From RI-106 sp964496875 (GTDB taxonomy: Bacteria > Cyanobacteriota > Vampirovibrionia > Obscuribacterales > Obscuribacteraceae), in assembly GCA_964496875.1 (NCBI GenBank), contig CAZCBH010000009.1, forward strand, positions 42,859 through 106,858: 64,000 nt of DNA. The letters run 5' to 3'. The position numbers and the translations under genes were made by a program. This document shows positions 42,536-50,605 of this stretch, piece after piece. Numbering within the stretch: position 1 is the first letter of the stretch; each line of letters starts with the position of its first letter. Below the pieces are notes generated by a model, which saw only the letters and a program-made list of their open reading frames with translations, had not been told where the DNA came from and made no database searches.

Positions 42536-43081
42536 ATGTCCAACCGATTCCTTCTATCTGCACTACTGACATGCGCACTCTGCGTCTTGGCCTCGTCGCA
42601 TCTGGAACTGAACGCCCAGAGCAACTCCTGGGCTGATTCCCAGACCAAGTTGACGGTGTCCGATTTTATAAAACTTTATTGTCTCAGCCATCTTGAGTTC
42701 TATCATCAACGAGATCAGCTGGATATCAGTTTTATCCCCAACAAGAGTCCTGCCGAAGCGGTACTGTATCTGGTGAAACCGGTAGTGGTGCCGGTAGATG
42801 ATCTACCAACCAGAGCAGATCTGACCGCTTCCTTGAAAGAATCAGCCAGGCTCTATGAAAAGCACGTAGAAAAAATTTTTCAGGACCCTGCCATCGCCAG
42901 TCGCTGGAAAAACGTGAATACCAGGGACAACCTGATCATTCGATTCGTATCCACCCTTGACGAAACAAGCAAGAAACAAGAAACCATCGGCTTTTTGAGC
43001 CGGGGTAACTTGATATTCGAACAAGCAAAGGTCAAAGAAGAGCTAAAGGCAATTCAGAAAAGACTTAAGGTCGAGAATTGA
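42536..43081 (+). CDS. Exported protein of unknown function
   Basis: This 181-aa protein has a signal peptide (LLSALLTCALCVLASSHLELNA). The mature part has KLTVSDFIKLYCLSHLEFYHQRDQ, then a beta-strand-rich middle with VLYLVKPVVVPVDDLP and a basic helical end with ELKAIQKRLKVEN. I recognise no family. The gene precedes the TonB-like/TPR gene by 17 bases and both are probably co-transcribed. Confidence 0.6.
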   Translation: MSNRFLLSALLTCALCVLASSHLELNAQSNSWADSQTKLTVSDFIKLYCLSHLEFYHQRDQLDISFIPNKSPAEAVLYLVKPVVVPVDDLPTRADLTASLKESARLYEKHVEKIFQDPAIASRWKNVNTRDNLIIRFVSTLDETSKKQETIGFLSRGNLIFEQAKVKEELKAIQKRLKVEN

Positions 43082-43098
43082 AGGCAGGAGATCTCAAA

Positions 43099-44445
43099 TT
43101 GAAAGCGGCAAATCCAGGCAAATTTCTTCTTCTTGCCCTATTGTGGTCGACTCTGCCAGTCGAGCCGGCTTTCTCCAGCGAAGCAACACCGCTTTTCCTG
43201 GCCCAGGCTCCCCAGCTCTCTGTCCAGGACATCGAGAAGCAAATAGAACTTCGCCTGGATAAAGTATGGAAAGCCCTACCTTCACTGCCTGCGGGCGCCG
43301 GTTCGTTCGATTTTATCATCAACAAAAATGGTTCACTGGTTAATCTTATACCAGTAAAACCCAGCGGCAATGCGGATTTCGACCGGGCAGCCACGGGCAC
43401 AATCAAGCGGGTTATCCCTCTTCCAAACTTGCCGGCTCATCTAGCTGTAGACTCTATGCGGCTTCGGGCCAGGTTTCAATCGGGCCAATCCAGGCAGGTC
43501 ACTCTAGAATTCGCTCCTTTATCCTTTGATGGAGGCGAGCCACAAACAATCCCTCCGGCTCATAGCAATAGTTCCGAGGGTCCTACCAGCCAGATACCGC
43601 CGCCCTCTTTTAACCCGTCGACTCATTCAGCAAACTCTTCTACGCCCCAGATGTCTGCCCAGGAGAAAGCCGAGGCGCTATACAAGCTGGTCAATCTGGG
43701 CGTGGTCTCAATGAACGCAGGCAACTACAAAACCGCAATAAGTAAACTGGAGGAAGCTATAGCGCTGGCGCCGGATCACTCTATAGCCAGACAGAACCTC
43801 GCTATCGCTTACAACAACTACGGTCTGACCCTCAAGGATAAACCGGGGGAAGCTCTCAAAATCTACCATAAAGCTGTGTTCCTCAATCCAGAAAGTGCAG
43901 AAACCGGCAGCAATCTAGAAGCGATCATAACCATGCTGGGCAAAAACCCTGCCGCCTTCGAAGACAGGGTCAAACTGGGCGATAGCGCTGCCCGAGAAGG
44001 CGACAAGATCGGAGCAAAAGTCGAATATCTAGCGGCGCTGAAAATGAAAGAGGACAGTTCGGTCCGAACGAAGCTGACCAACCTCGACAGAGTACAGCCT
44101 GACCACCCGGAGACTTCTACCAAAACTCCCCCGCCCAAACAAGCAGCAGGAAAGCCTCCGGTCAAGAAGACGCCTCCGGCAACAAGTCAGAAGACGCCCG
44201 CTCAGAAGCCTGCCTCAGCTTCCACACCCTCCAAATCGCCGCAGAAGAGTCCCTCCGGCCCTCCCAAAAATAAGCTGGACGAAGTGTATAGTCATTTAAG
44301 CGACCTGGAGAAAAAGCTATTCGGCAAAGTTTTTGCCCAGGATGACCTTATTTCAAGGCTGAATCGTCTCGAGAGCAAGAGCTTCGGCAAGACCCAGACC
44401 GGTACGACAAGAAGAAGGCTGGATGCGCTTCTACTCGCCAACTGA
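43099..44445 (+). CDS. Exported TonB-C-like and TPR protein with C-terminal LEKKLFG-type motifs
   Basis: This 448-aa protein starts at TTG 43099, after AGGAGA at 43085-43090; an in-frame TTG at 43078 overlaps the previous stop. A signal peptide (KFLLLALLWSTLPVEPAFS) leads to a domain that resembles TonB C-terminal folds (IELRLDKVWKALPSLPAGAGSFDFIINKNGSL in parts; AATGTIKRVIPLPNLPAHL). TPR repeats at about 200-290, a Pro/Lys-rich linker and two C-terminal motifs follow: LEKKLFGKVFAQDDLISRL and LESKSFGKTQTGTTRRRLDALL. The latter type of repeat is common in envelope proteins of this lineage. The exact function is unknown. Confidence 0.7.
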   Translation: MKAANPGKFLLLALLWSTLPVEPAFSSEATPLFLAQAPQLSVQDIEKQIELRLDKVWKALPSLPAGAGSFDFIINKNGSLVNLIPVKPSGNADFDRAATGTIKRVIPLPNLPAHLAVDSMRLRARFQSGQSRQVTLEFAPLSFDGGEPQTIPPAHSNSSEGPTSQIPPPSFNPSTHSANSSTPQMSAQEKAEALYKLVNLGVVSMNAGNYKTAISKLEEAIALAPDHSIARQNLAIAYNNYGLTLKDKPGEALKIYHKAVFLNPESAETGSNLEAIITMLGKNPAAFEDRVKLGDSAAREGDKIGAKVEYLAALKMKEDSSVRTKLTNLDRVQPDHPETSTKTPPPKQAAGKPPVKKTPPATSQKTPAQKPASASTPSKSPQKSPSGPPKNKLDEVYSHLSDLEKKLFGKVFAQDDLISRLNRLESKSFGKTQTGTTRRRLDALLLAN

Positions 44446-44583
44446 TTCCAGGTCAGCCAGAATTATTAACTACAAGTAATTTTTACTCTGGGAACCTCCC
44501 CGGACCATGTCCGTCCCTGTGTTCATGCAGACAGTTCAACAATGCTAGAACTGCTGCGCTTTGATTGATCCAACTCCCCCCTC

Positions 44584-44629
44584 GCGCCCGGGAACCTTCC
44601 AAAAAGGTTTCAGGGCGCGAAACCTTTTT
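44584..44629. terminator. Two overlapping, mutually exclusive hairpins (intrinsic terminator)
   Basis: Hairpin II is a perfect 11-bp stem, AAAAAGGTTTC (44601-44611) with GAAACCTTTTT (44619-44629), carrying A5 and T5 arms, so it can act in both directions. Hairpin I pairs 44584-44598 (GCGCCCGGGAACCTT) with 44604-44618, 14 of 15 positions counting one G-U pair. The two share 44604-44611, so only one can form. They lie between the TPR gene stop at 44445 and the minus-strand gene stop at 44638. Confidence 0.75.
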
Positions 44630-44637
44630 GAACTAAG

Positions 44638-44955
44638 TCATGCGTCCGATTCAAATAAACTGCGAAATTCCTGAATCTTCCACTGGCTCTCCAATTTCTC
44701 TATCTGTTCATCAGTAAACCCGAGTTCCTGCGCAGATTTACTGTTGATAGATTGCATAGAACCTTTCTCATGAACCTGCACTGAATGTTCAATCATCCAG
44801 AGCAGTTGTCCTGAAACAATCAACGCCACAAGATAGAAATAGATTCTCAATCTACCGCAAAACTCGTCACTGGCAAGAAATGCTCTGGATGAAACTCGAT
44901 TTCTATCTTCGTTTATCATGAGCACATCATGCCACAAGAAAATCCAGCACACCAT
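44638..44955 (-). CDS. Small membrane protein of unknown function
   Basis: This protein of up to 105 residues has one membrane helix (RIYFYLVALIVSGQLLWMI) and a polar C-terminal half with KSAQELGFTDEQIEKLESQWK, which looks like a helical, UBA-like segment. The ATG at 44955 and ATG 44919 are both possible starts; the ribosome site is weak in each case. It lies 33 bases downstream of the zinc-ribbon kinase gene on the same strand and is probably part of the same transcript. Confidence 0.5.
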   Translation of the reverse strand: MVCWIFLWHDVLMINEDRNRVSSRAFLASDEFCGRLRIYFYLVALIVSGQLLWMIEHSVQVHEKGSMQSINSKSAQELGFTDEQIEKLESQWKIQEFRSLFESDA

Positions 44956-44988
44956 ACGGTTTTTCCCAGAAGAATTAATCTGCTCAAT

Positions 44989-46545
44989 TCAAAAATACGC
45001 CTCGCTTGAATTTCTTCCTCCCCGGGCACTGCTTCGCCTGATGATCCAAATTATCGAAAGGGCAATCTGACAAAGAACAAACAACAAGGCAGCTTCCAGT
45101 GTCAATAAAGATTGGAACGAAAAACGCGAGTCGATCAAGTGAAAAGAGAGCCTATTGACCGATGCTATCTGATAAAGCGAATAGATAGAAAAAACCGAGA
45201 GCTCGGCGAAAAAAGTCAGACAGATCAAAAAAAGCCAACCATCGCCCGGATAAAGCCTGTAAGCTGTTTTGCCTGAGACCAGTTCCTTCTGAAACAAACC
45301 AAGGCGAATCAGGAGTATAAGACAGACTAGAAGACAAAAAGTCCAGATACCGGTGTAGAAAAGCCGACAAAGAAGAGTGAGCGTGTCGAATCGGGACAGG
45401 TAGACGACGTAGGAGAGGACACAAACTCCATAAGTGATCGAGACCAATCGTAGATGCAGAGGACTTACCTTTTTGTCTTTTCTTCGTCGAGTCTGAGTGC
45501 TGGCTATTACTGGTTTATCACCCATAGAAAGCGACTGGAGATCCCGGAGCAACTCTTCCATGTATTGATACCGATTATCAACTCTTTTCTCCAGGCAATG
45601 AAAGACGATTCTCTCCATGCTCTCGGGTATTTTCAAAAAGGCAAACTTAGTCCGAAATCGGCTTGGTTTCTGGTTCAGCTGCTTCAAAATCGTCTTGACC
45701 GGGTTCGGCGCAGCAAAGGGTGAATGACCTGTTAGCACTTCGTACATGACACAACCCAGGGAGTAAATATCGGTTCTATGATCCACTATCTCTCCACGAC
45801 ATTGTTCTGGACTCATATATTGCGGACTTCCCACCACCTCGCCGGTCATGGTAATGGTCTCTAGATTGGCACCGGAGATGCTGTCATAGGCGATTCCAAA
45901 ATCAACAATCTTCACAAGGGGCTCACCATGAAAGTCATTGACTATGATGTTGGCGGGTTTGATGTCTCGATGGATGACCCCTTGACTGTGAGAATAGATC
46001 AGACCTTCGCATATCTGAGTAAATATGGACAAGGCTTTTTGAAGTGGAACAAAAGCCTCTTGCTCCATGATCTCCGCCAGGCTCATTCCACTTTCATATT
46101 TCATCACCAGATAAGGTGCGCCCTTACTGGTGATACCATGATCGACCACGTCTACTAGATTGCTATGTTCTAGTTTCATCGCCGTAGATGCTTCTATCTC
46201 GAATCGGCGTCTGGCCAGAGGATTTCCGACCAGTTCAGACTTCATCAACTTCAGGGCACAGTCTCGCTGTTTTTTTCTATCGTGAACTTTCAGCAGCCAT
46301 CCCATACCACCACTGCCCCGGATCTTTAAAAGCTCATAGTTTTCGGGAAGTTCTTCTTCTATCGCCTCGACGGTTTTTTCGTCATGGCTGATTCGATCAC
46401 CCAGGTGACCCGTCCCACAACGACAACGATTGAACTGGAAAATCCAACCGGACAGAGACCCTAGAGACCTTTTCGACAAAGGCTTCATGCAGAACTGGCA
46501 GCGGCCTCTGACTTCTTCTCGATTCTGCTCTATGGAGCCGGTCAT
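44989..46545 (-). CDS. Ser/Thr protein kinase with N-terminal zinc ribbon and C-terminal membrane helices
   Basis: This 518-aa protein opens with a zinc-ribbon-like module, C16-x2-C19 and C41-x-C43, with SLSGWIF between. A complete Hanks-type kinase domain follows at about 65-330: IRGSGGMGWLLKVHD, ALKLMKSEL (Lys), VIHRDIKPANIIV, VKIVDFGIA, SPQYMSPEQC and DIYSLGCVMYEVLTG. All catalytic residues appear intact. The C-terminal 150 residues have about four membrane helices (LRLVSITYGVCVLSYVVYL, LLCRLFYTGIWTFCLLVCLILLIRL in parts). It overlaps the upstream kinase gene by four bases. Confidence 0.9.
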   Translation of the reverse strand: MTGSIEQNREEVRGRCQFCMKPLSKRSLGSLSGWIFQFNRCRCGTGHLGDRISHDEKTVEAIEEELPENYELLKIRGSGGMGWLLKVHDRKKQRDCALKLMKSELVGNPLARRRFEIEASTAMKLEHSNLVDVVDHGITSKGAPYLVMKYESGMSLAEIMEQEAFVPLQKALSIFTQICEGLIYSHSQGVIHRDIKPANIIVNDFHGEPLVKIVDFGIAYDSISGANLETITMTGEVVGSPQYMSPEQCRGEIVDHRTDIYSLGCVMYEVLTGHSPFAAPNPVKTILKQLNQKPSRFRTKFAFLKIPESMERIVFHCLEKRVDNRYQYMEELLRDLQSLSMGDKPVIASTQTRRRKDKKVSPLHLRLVSITYGVCVLSYVVYLSRFDTLTLLCRLFYTGIWTFCLLVCLILLIRLGLFQKELVSGKTAYRLYPGDGWLFLICLTFFAELSVFSIYSLYQIASVNRLSFHLIDSRFSFQSLLTLEAALLFVLCQIALSIIWIIRRSSARGGRNSSEAYF

Positions 46546-49055
46546 TGAATATCCTCGTCACCGGTGACAGACAAAGCATCATCGAAATGGTAATCAGCAT
46601 CAACTATTCTGGCACCACGATCTCGTCTAAGATAAAAGAGCCTGGTATTAGGCGACAGATGCCGAAATAGCTTCTGAGCGCTCTCTCGTAACCGCTGGCC
46701 TTCCTCCCTCTGATTCATAGCTTCTTTAAAACGAGCTCTCTCCATAAGAAACTTGGCTTCTTCGAAGATTCGATCATCTTGCAAATTGCCGAAATCGATC
46801 TTGCTGAAAGACTGGACGGCATTTTCGTAAATCTTCTCGGCTCGCTCTCCCTCCCCCAATCCGGCAACACAATTGGCGCGTTTGATACTGACGGTAGCCA
46901 TTCTCATGAAATTACCGTTTCTCGAATAGATATCTAAAAGTTGATCAAGAATTGATTCTGCCATGGTGAACTTCTTCTGTCCTATCTCAAAATTAGCATA
47001 GGCCCTCAGAAGACGCCTTCCCTCAGGAGTGTCATAAGATGAGGACTGACTGCGGTAAAGTTCTTGATATATAGCCTCGGCACCATCGACATCACCGCTG
47101 AGAGTAAGACAATATGCCAACCTCAGCCTGTCGAGAACTTTCGCGGAACGGTCTTCCTCCGGCATCGAAACCAGCTTCCTGTAAATCGGCAAAGCCGCTT
47201 CAAAATCCTGAGCCGCCATGCAGTCGTCTCCAAGTTCTTGAAGTGGCAAACGCATTCGTTTGAGAGGCGCACCGTCGAGAAGACTATAAGCTTTTTTGCG
47301 AATATCTCTCGCCTTTCCCTCTTTGCCCAGCCTTCTATAGAGGTCGGCAGTATTTCGAAATGCTTCAAAGCAAGATAAGCTGTCACCTTTTTCAATACTG
47401 AGAGAGACGACCTTTGAATATAGTTCTCCCGCCCTCTTAAGATAGCCTCTAGCCATGCATGCGTCGGCATAGTCATTAACCACATCGATGGAATTCACCA
47501 CAGGAGAAGGCAGGTAAAAGCCTCGGAAAACACCTATTCCTTTTACTCCTTCTACGTTCAAACGACTATCAACAGCCAGATTCAACAACTCTTTGTAGAG
47601 CCGGTCAGCGGCACTGAGGTTACCGCGATCCAGCGCGATAGCCATCTTTAATCGCAGGAAAGGTTGCCGGTTCTGGCTCTGATCCCCCCTCTCGGTCAGG
47701 ATTGAGAGCGCCCGGTTCAGGGTGGCTTCGGCTTTATCGCTCGCTCCAGCCTGATAATAGACCTCGGCAAGTTTGAGCATCGCAAAAGGTTTGTTATGCG
47801 TGCCGGCTACCCGCACCAGCTCGGCAGCCAGGCGTACTTTCTCTTTCTCTTCAAGATAGGACAGGCCGTTTACACGAGAGAGATTGACCAACCAGGAATA
47901 ATCTTGAACAAGAACAACGCCCAGAACAACGGCAAAAATGGTGGTGCTTACAACTACATAAAAAAGCAATCCCCTGGCTACTTTCACCAGGTATGGAGAA
48001 GAGTCTACCTGCCTTCGCTTGATCGGTCGGCCTTGATGAATTCTCTCCAGGTCTTCTCTCAACTGCCTGGCCGATTGATATCTATCCTGGGGATTTTTAG
48101 CCAGACAGATCAAGATCACGGTCTCAAGAGAGGAAGAGATGCTCCTATCAGCAAAGCTTCGCGGACTGCGTGGGCTATCGTAAAGATGCTGCAAGACAAT
48201 TTTCACAGGATTGTCGTCCTCGAATGGCGGTTTTCCAGTAAGCACCTCATACATCAAACATCCGAAAGAATAGATATCAGAGACGTTACTCACTTCATCG
48301 CCCTGACACTGTTCCGGACTCATATAAAGCGGACTGCCGAAAATATCACCGGTTCTGGTGATGGCGGTGGCATCCACCGATTCATTTCGCACAACCTTGG
48401 CCAGTCCGAAATCGACTATCTTTGCCTGTCCCCGGTCTAGATGAAGGCTCTCTTCGATCCCGGCTTCTGCCACGACCAGGACATTGCTGGGCTTCAAGTC
48501 TCGATGCACAATCTTCTGGGAGTGCATGTACTCAAGCCCTTCGAGAATCCTGATAAATAGAGGCAGAGCTCTCTTCTCTCCCAGGCAGCCCACTCTCCTC
48601 AGCACCTCGGCCAGGCTGCATCCTTCAACCAGCTCCATCAACAAATAAGCGCGGCCGTCCTCTGTCTTTCCATGCCCTTTTACCTTTACCAGACCGGGAT
48701 GGCTGAGGGCGGACATGGTCTCTATCTCACGTTCAAAGCGCTTCTGAACCTGTGAATCACCCTCTGTTGAGAGGTCTTCATGCATGACCTTAGCGGCTAG
48801 AATCTCACCGGAATCCAACGCTTCCACTTTATAAACACTACCCATACCACCTGAGCCAAGGACTTCTAGAATTCTGAATCGTGGACCTAGAGCAGGAAGA
48901 CTATCTTTAGAATCACAGACACAACCTCGTTCTCCAAGAATCCAGCCGGTCATCGAGCCCGCCCCGCTGCCTTCCCGAACGATCTTTCCGCAGACTCGGC
49001 AAACGGTACTTGAAGATACCCTTCCTGTCTCGGCCTCGTTCTCGTCTATTTCCAC
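46542..49055 (-). CDS. Ser/Thr protein kinase with zinc ribbon, one membrane helix and TPR repeats
   Basis: This 837-aa protein begins with the same kind of zinc ribbon, C19-x2-C22 and C45-x-C47, with SMTGWIL between. A Hanks-type kinase domain at about 60-330 has LGSGGMGSVYKVEA, ILAAKVMHED, KIVHRDLKPSNVLV, AKIVDFGLAKVV and GSPLYMSPEQC. A membrane helix at about 350-375 (GLLFYVVVSTTIFAVVLGVVL) is followed by TPR-like repeats to about 790. Layout suggests that the kinase is cytoplasmic and the TPR part is outside the cytoplasm, so it may sense external signals. It is the first gene of the three-gene minus-strand cluster. Confidence 0.92.
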   Translation of the reverse strand: MEIDENEAETGRVSSSTVCRVCGKIVREGSGAGSMTGWILGERGCVCDSKDSLPALGPRFRILEVLGSGGMGSVYKVEALDSGEILAAKVMHEDLSTEGDSQVQKRFEREIETMSALSHPGLVKVKGHGKTEDGRAYLLMELVEGCSLAEVLRRVGCLGEKRALPLFIRILEGLEYMHSQKIVHRDLKPSNVLVVAEAGIEESLHLDRGQAKIVDFGLAKVVRNESVDATAITRTGDIFGSPLYMSPEQCQGDEVSNVSDIYSFGCLMYEVLTGKPPFEDDNPVKIVLQHLYDSPRSPRSFADRSISSSLETVILICLAKNPQDRYQSARQLREDLERIHQGRPIKRRQVDSSPYLVKVARGLLFYVVVSTTIFAVVLGVVLVQDYSWLVNLSRVNGLSYLEEKEKVRLAAELVRVAGTHNKPFAMLKLAEVYYQAGASDKAEATLNRALSILTERGDQSQNRQPFLRLKMAIALDRGNLSAADRLYKELLNLAVDSRLNVEGVKGIGVFRGFYLPSPVVNSIDVVNDYADACMARGYLKRAGELYSKVVSLSIEKGDSLSCFEAFRNTADLYRRLGKEGKARDIRKKAYSLLDGAPLKRMRLPLQELGDDCMAAQDFEAALPIYRKLVSMPEEDRSAKVLDRLRLAYCLTLSGDVDGAEAIYQELYRSQSSSYDTPEGRRLLRAYANFEIGQKKFTMAESILDQLLDIYSRNGNFMRMATVSIKRANCVAGLGEGERAEKIYENAVQSFSKIDFGNLQDDRIFEEAKFLMERARFKEAMNQREEGQRLRESAQKLFRHLSPNTRLFYLRRDRGARIVDADYHFDDALSVTGDEDIQ

Positions 49056-49141
49056 TGAGTACTACGACCTCAAACGGGGAGAAGATTTATGAATAATCCT
49101 GCGATAATGGCGATCTCTTACTGAATACCATACCAAATCGG

Positions 49142-49900
49142 TCAGGCAGACGCGCAAATTAGTTCTGCGAAAATATGGCGAAACGACTCGGGATCGGCAG
49201 CTCGAACGCCAAGAAGAGCCTCGGTTTTGAGATCGTCTTTGAGATCGTGGCAAACTTCCATATACTGGGATAACAAAGAGCGGCCTTCATCAGGCGCGAT
49301 AGAAGCGAGTAGCTCCGCCATAAATCGAGGCAGCTGAAAGTGATGGTAGTCGACAGGGGTTGTCCAGGTTCCACCCCAGACGACGAAACCATGTCTGGCC
49401 AAAACCGGGACTATCTCTTCCACCATCCCCACTTTTCGATTACGCCGATTCAAATAGCTCCAGCCTTTCGGCGGATTGACCTTGACCGTGCCGCTCTCTT
49501 CATCGATCTGAAGATACGGATTCTGGAGAGGATTGATATCAATAGCCGCGCCGTAAGAATGTATGGAGAAGGTGTCGGTTCCTGCAATGGACCGGCTGTT
49601 GAATCCGGACGAGTTATTGTCGCCCATGGAAAGTTCGTCATTGCCTAGATAGTGGTGCATGGACCGTATCTTATCGAAAGGGAAACGCAACTCAAACAGC
49701 TCTTTAAAAATTCTCTCCACCGATTCAGCAAGAACATCCATTACTGTAATCAGACCGTCATCACGAATCTCTCCTTCGAAATCGCAATAAGAGATCTCTA
49801 AGTTAACCAGACGCTCAATAGACAGCGGACAGTCCGGGCTCCAGACCCCGGTACTCTCCAGTAAATCGACAAAAGCGCTATCCACAGGAAGAATCGCCAA
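49142..49900 (-). CDS. M15 family (VanY/endolysin-type) peptidase
   Basis: This 252-aa protein has the M15 zinc-peptidase pattern: SIHSYGAAIDINPLQNPY (His and Asp ligands), WSYLNRRNRKVGMVEE, HGFVVWGGTWTTPVDYHHFQLP (His ligand). These proteins cut peptidoglycan peptide bonds or L-Ala-D-Glu. No signal peptide is visible, so it may be an intracellular or phage-like endopeptidase or be exported in another way. A helical N-terminal region of about 90 residues is unlike other members. It lies 86 bases upstream of the kinase cluster on the same strand, perhaps in one transcript. Confidence 0.82.
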   Translation of the reverse strand: MAILPVDSAFVDLLESTGVWSPDCPLSIERLVNLEISYCDFEGEIRDDGLITVMDVLAESVERIFKELFELRFPFDKIRSMHHYLGNDELSMGDNNSSGFNSRSIAGTDTFSIHSYGAAIDINPLQNPYLQIDEESGTVKVNPPKGWSYLNRRNRKVGMVEEIVPVLARHGFVVWGGTWTTPVDYHHFQLPRFMAELLASIAPDEGRSLLSQYMEVCHDLKDDLKTEALLGVRAADPESFRHIFAELICASA

Positions 49901-49936
49901 TTATTTCAATCTCCGGTTTCGGCAAATCATCTGACC

Positions 49937-50605
49937 ATGATAAACCAATTTGTTTCAAATATCGTAAGGCGTGCCCGGTGTGAGGATTCATGGGCTAGAA
50001 TGGGCAGATTCAATAGGCTCGCCCGAGAGTATCGTAGATCGATGGACGAAGACAAACGCAGGTTGAAGAACTGGTTCTTTTTCATAGCCCTGGTCTTTCT
50101 GACAGTAGGTGCCGGCTTCGCCCTTGGCATCATAGTCGACCACCAGAAAATCAAAGCTGTCCAGAAGTGGCCCATTCAAGAAGGACGACTGATTACCCAG
50201 GTAGTCAAAACGAACAAACAAGGCGGAGTCGACCAATCGGTGCTCTACGAGTACAAAGTCGGCGACCTCACCTATAAAGGAAGCACAGTGGCACCAAACC
50301 GCTTCACCGAAGGGGAGCACGAGTTTTTCCGAGCTGAGAAGAACGGTCAGTATACCGTCATGGTGCACTATAACGCCGAGAATCCCATCGAATCCTATTT
50401 AATAGACCGCTTTGATCCCTTGAGCGGAGCCGGCATAGTCTATGCAGTAGCGGCGCTGGTCTTCGGAGTGATTTTCGGAGCCGTCGGTCTTTTGATGCAA
50501 AAGAACAGCACAGGCACAGGCTCAGAATTAGACCCTGCCACTGGTCCGGGACAGAGCTATACGGACTCTTCCGAGGCAGAAGACCTGGATAAAATCGAGG
50601 CTTAG
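49937..50605 (+). CDS. Membrane protein with DUF3592-like domain
   Basis: This protein of up to 222 residues has membrane helices at about 45-65 (WFFFIALVFLTVGAGFALG) and 165-190 (AGIVYAVAALVFGVIFGAVGLLM). Between them is a DUF3592-like region: QEGRLITQVVKTNKQGGVDQSVLYEYKVGDLTYKGS, NGQYTVMVHYNAENPIESYL (in parts). In this family such a domain lies between two helices and has unknown function. Starts at ATG 49937, 50000 or 50042 are possible, since no strong ribosome site is seen. It overlaps the convergent DUF4388-like gene by four bases. Confidence 0.65.
   Translation: MINQFVSNIVRRARCEDSWARMGRFNRLAREYRRSMDEDKRRLKNWFFFIALVFLTVGAGFALGIIVDHQKIKAVQKWPIQEGRLITQVVKTNKQGGVDQSVLYEYKVGDLTYKGSTVAPNRFTEGEHEFFRAEKNGQYTVMVHYNAENPIESYLIDRFDPLSGAGIVYAVAALVFGVIFGAVGLLMQKNSTGTGSELDPATGPGQSYTDSSEAEDLDKIEA

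Noticed and set aside
47796..48440. 214-aa plus-strand ORF inside the kinase gene
   Set aside because: Antisense to the kinase and membrane segment; no domain.
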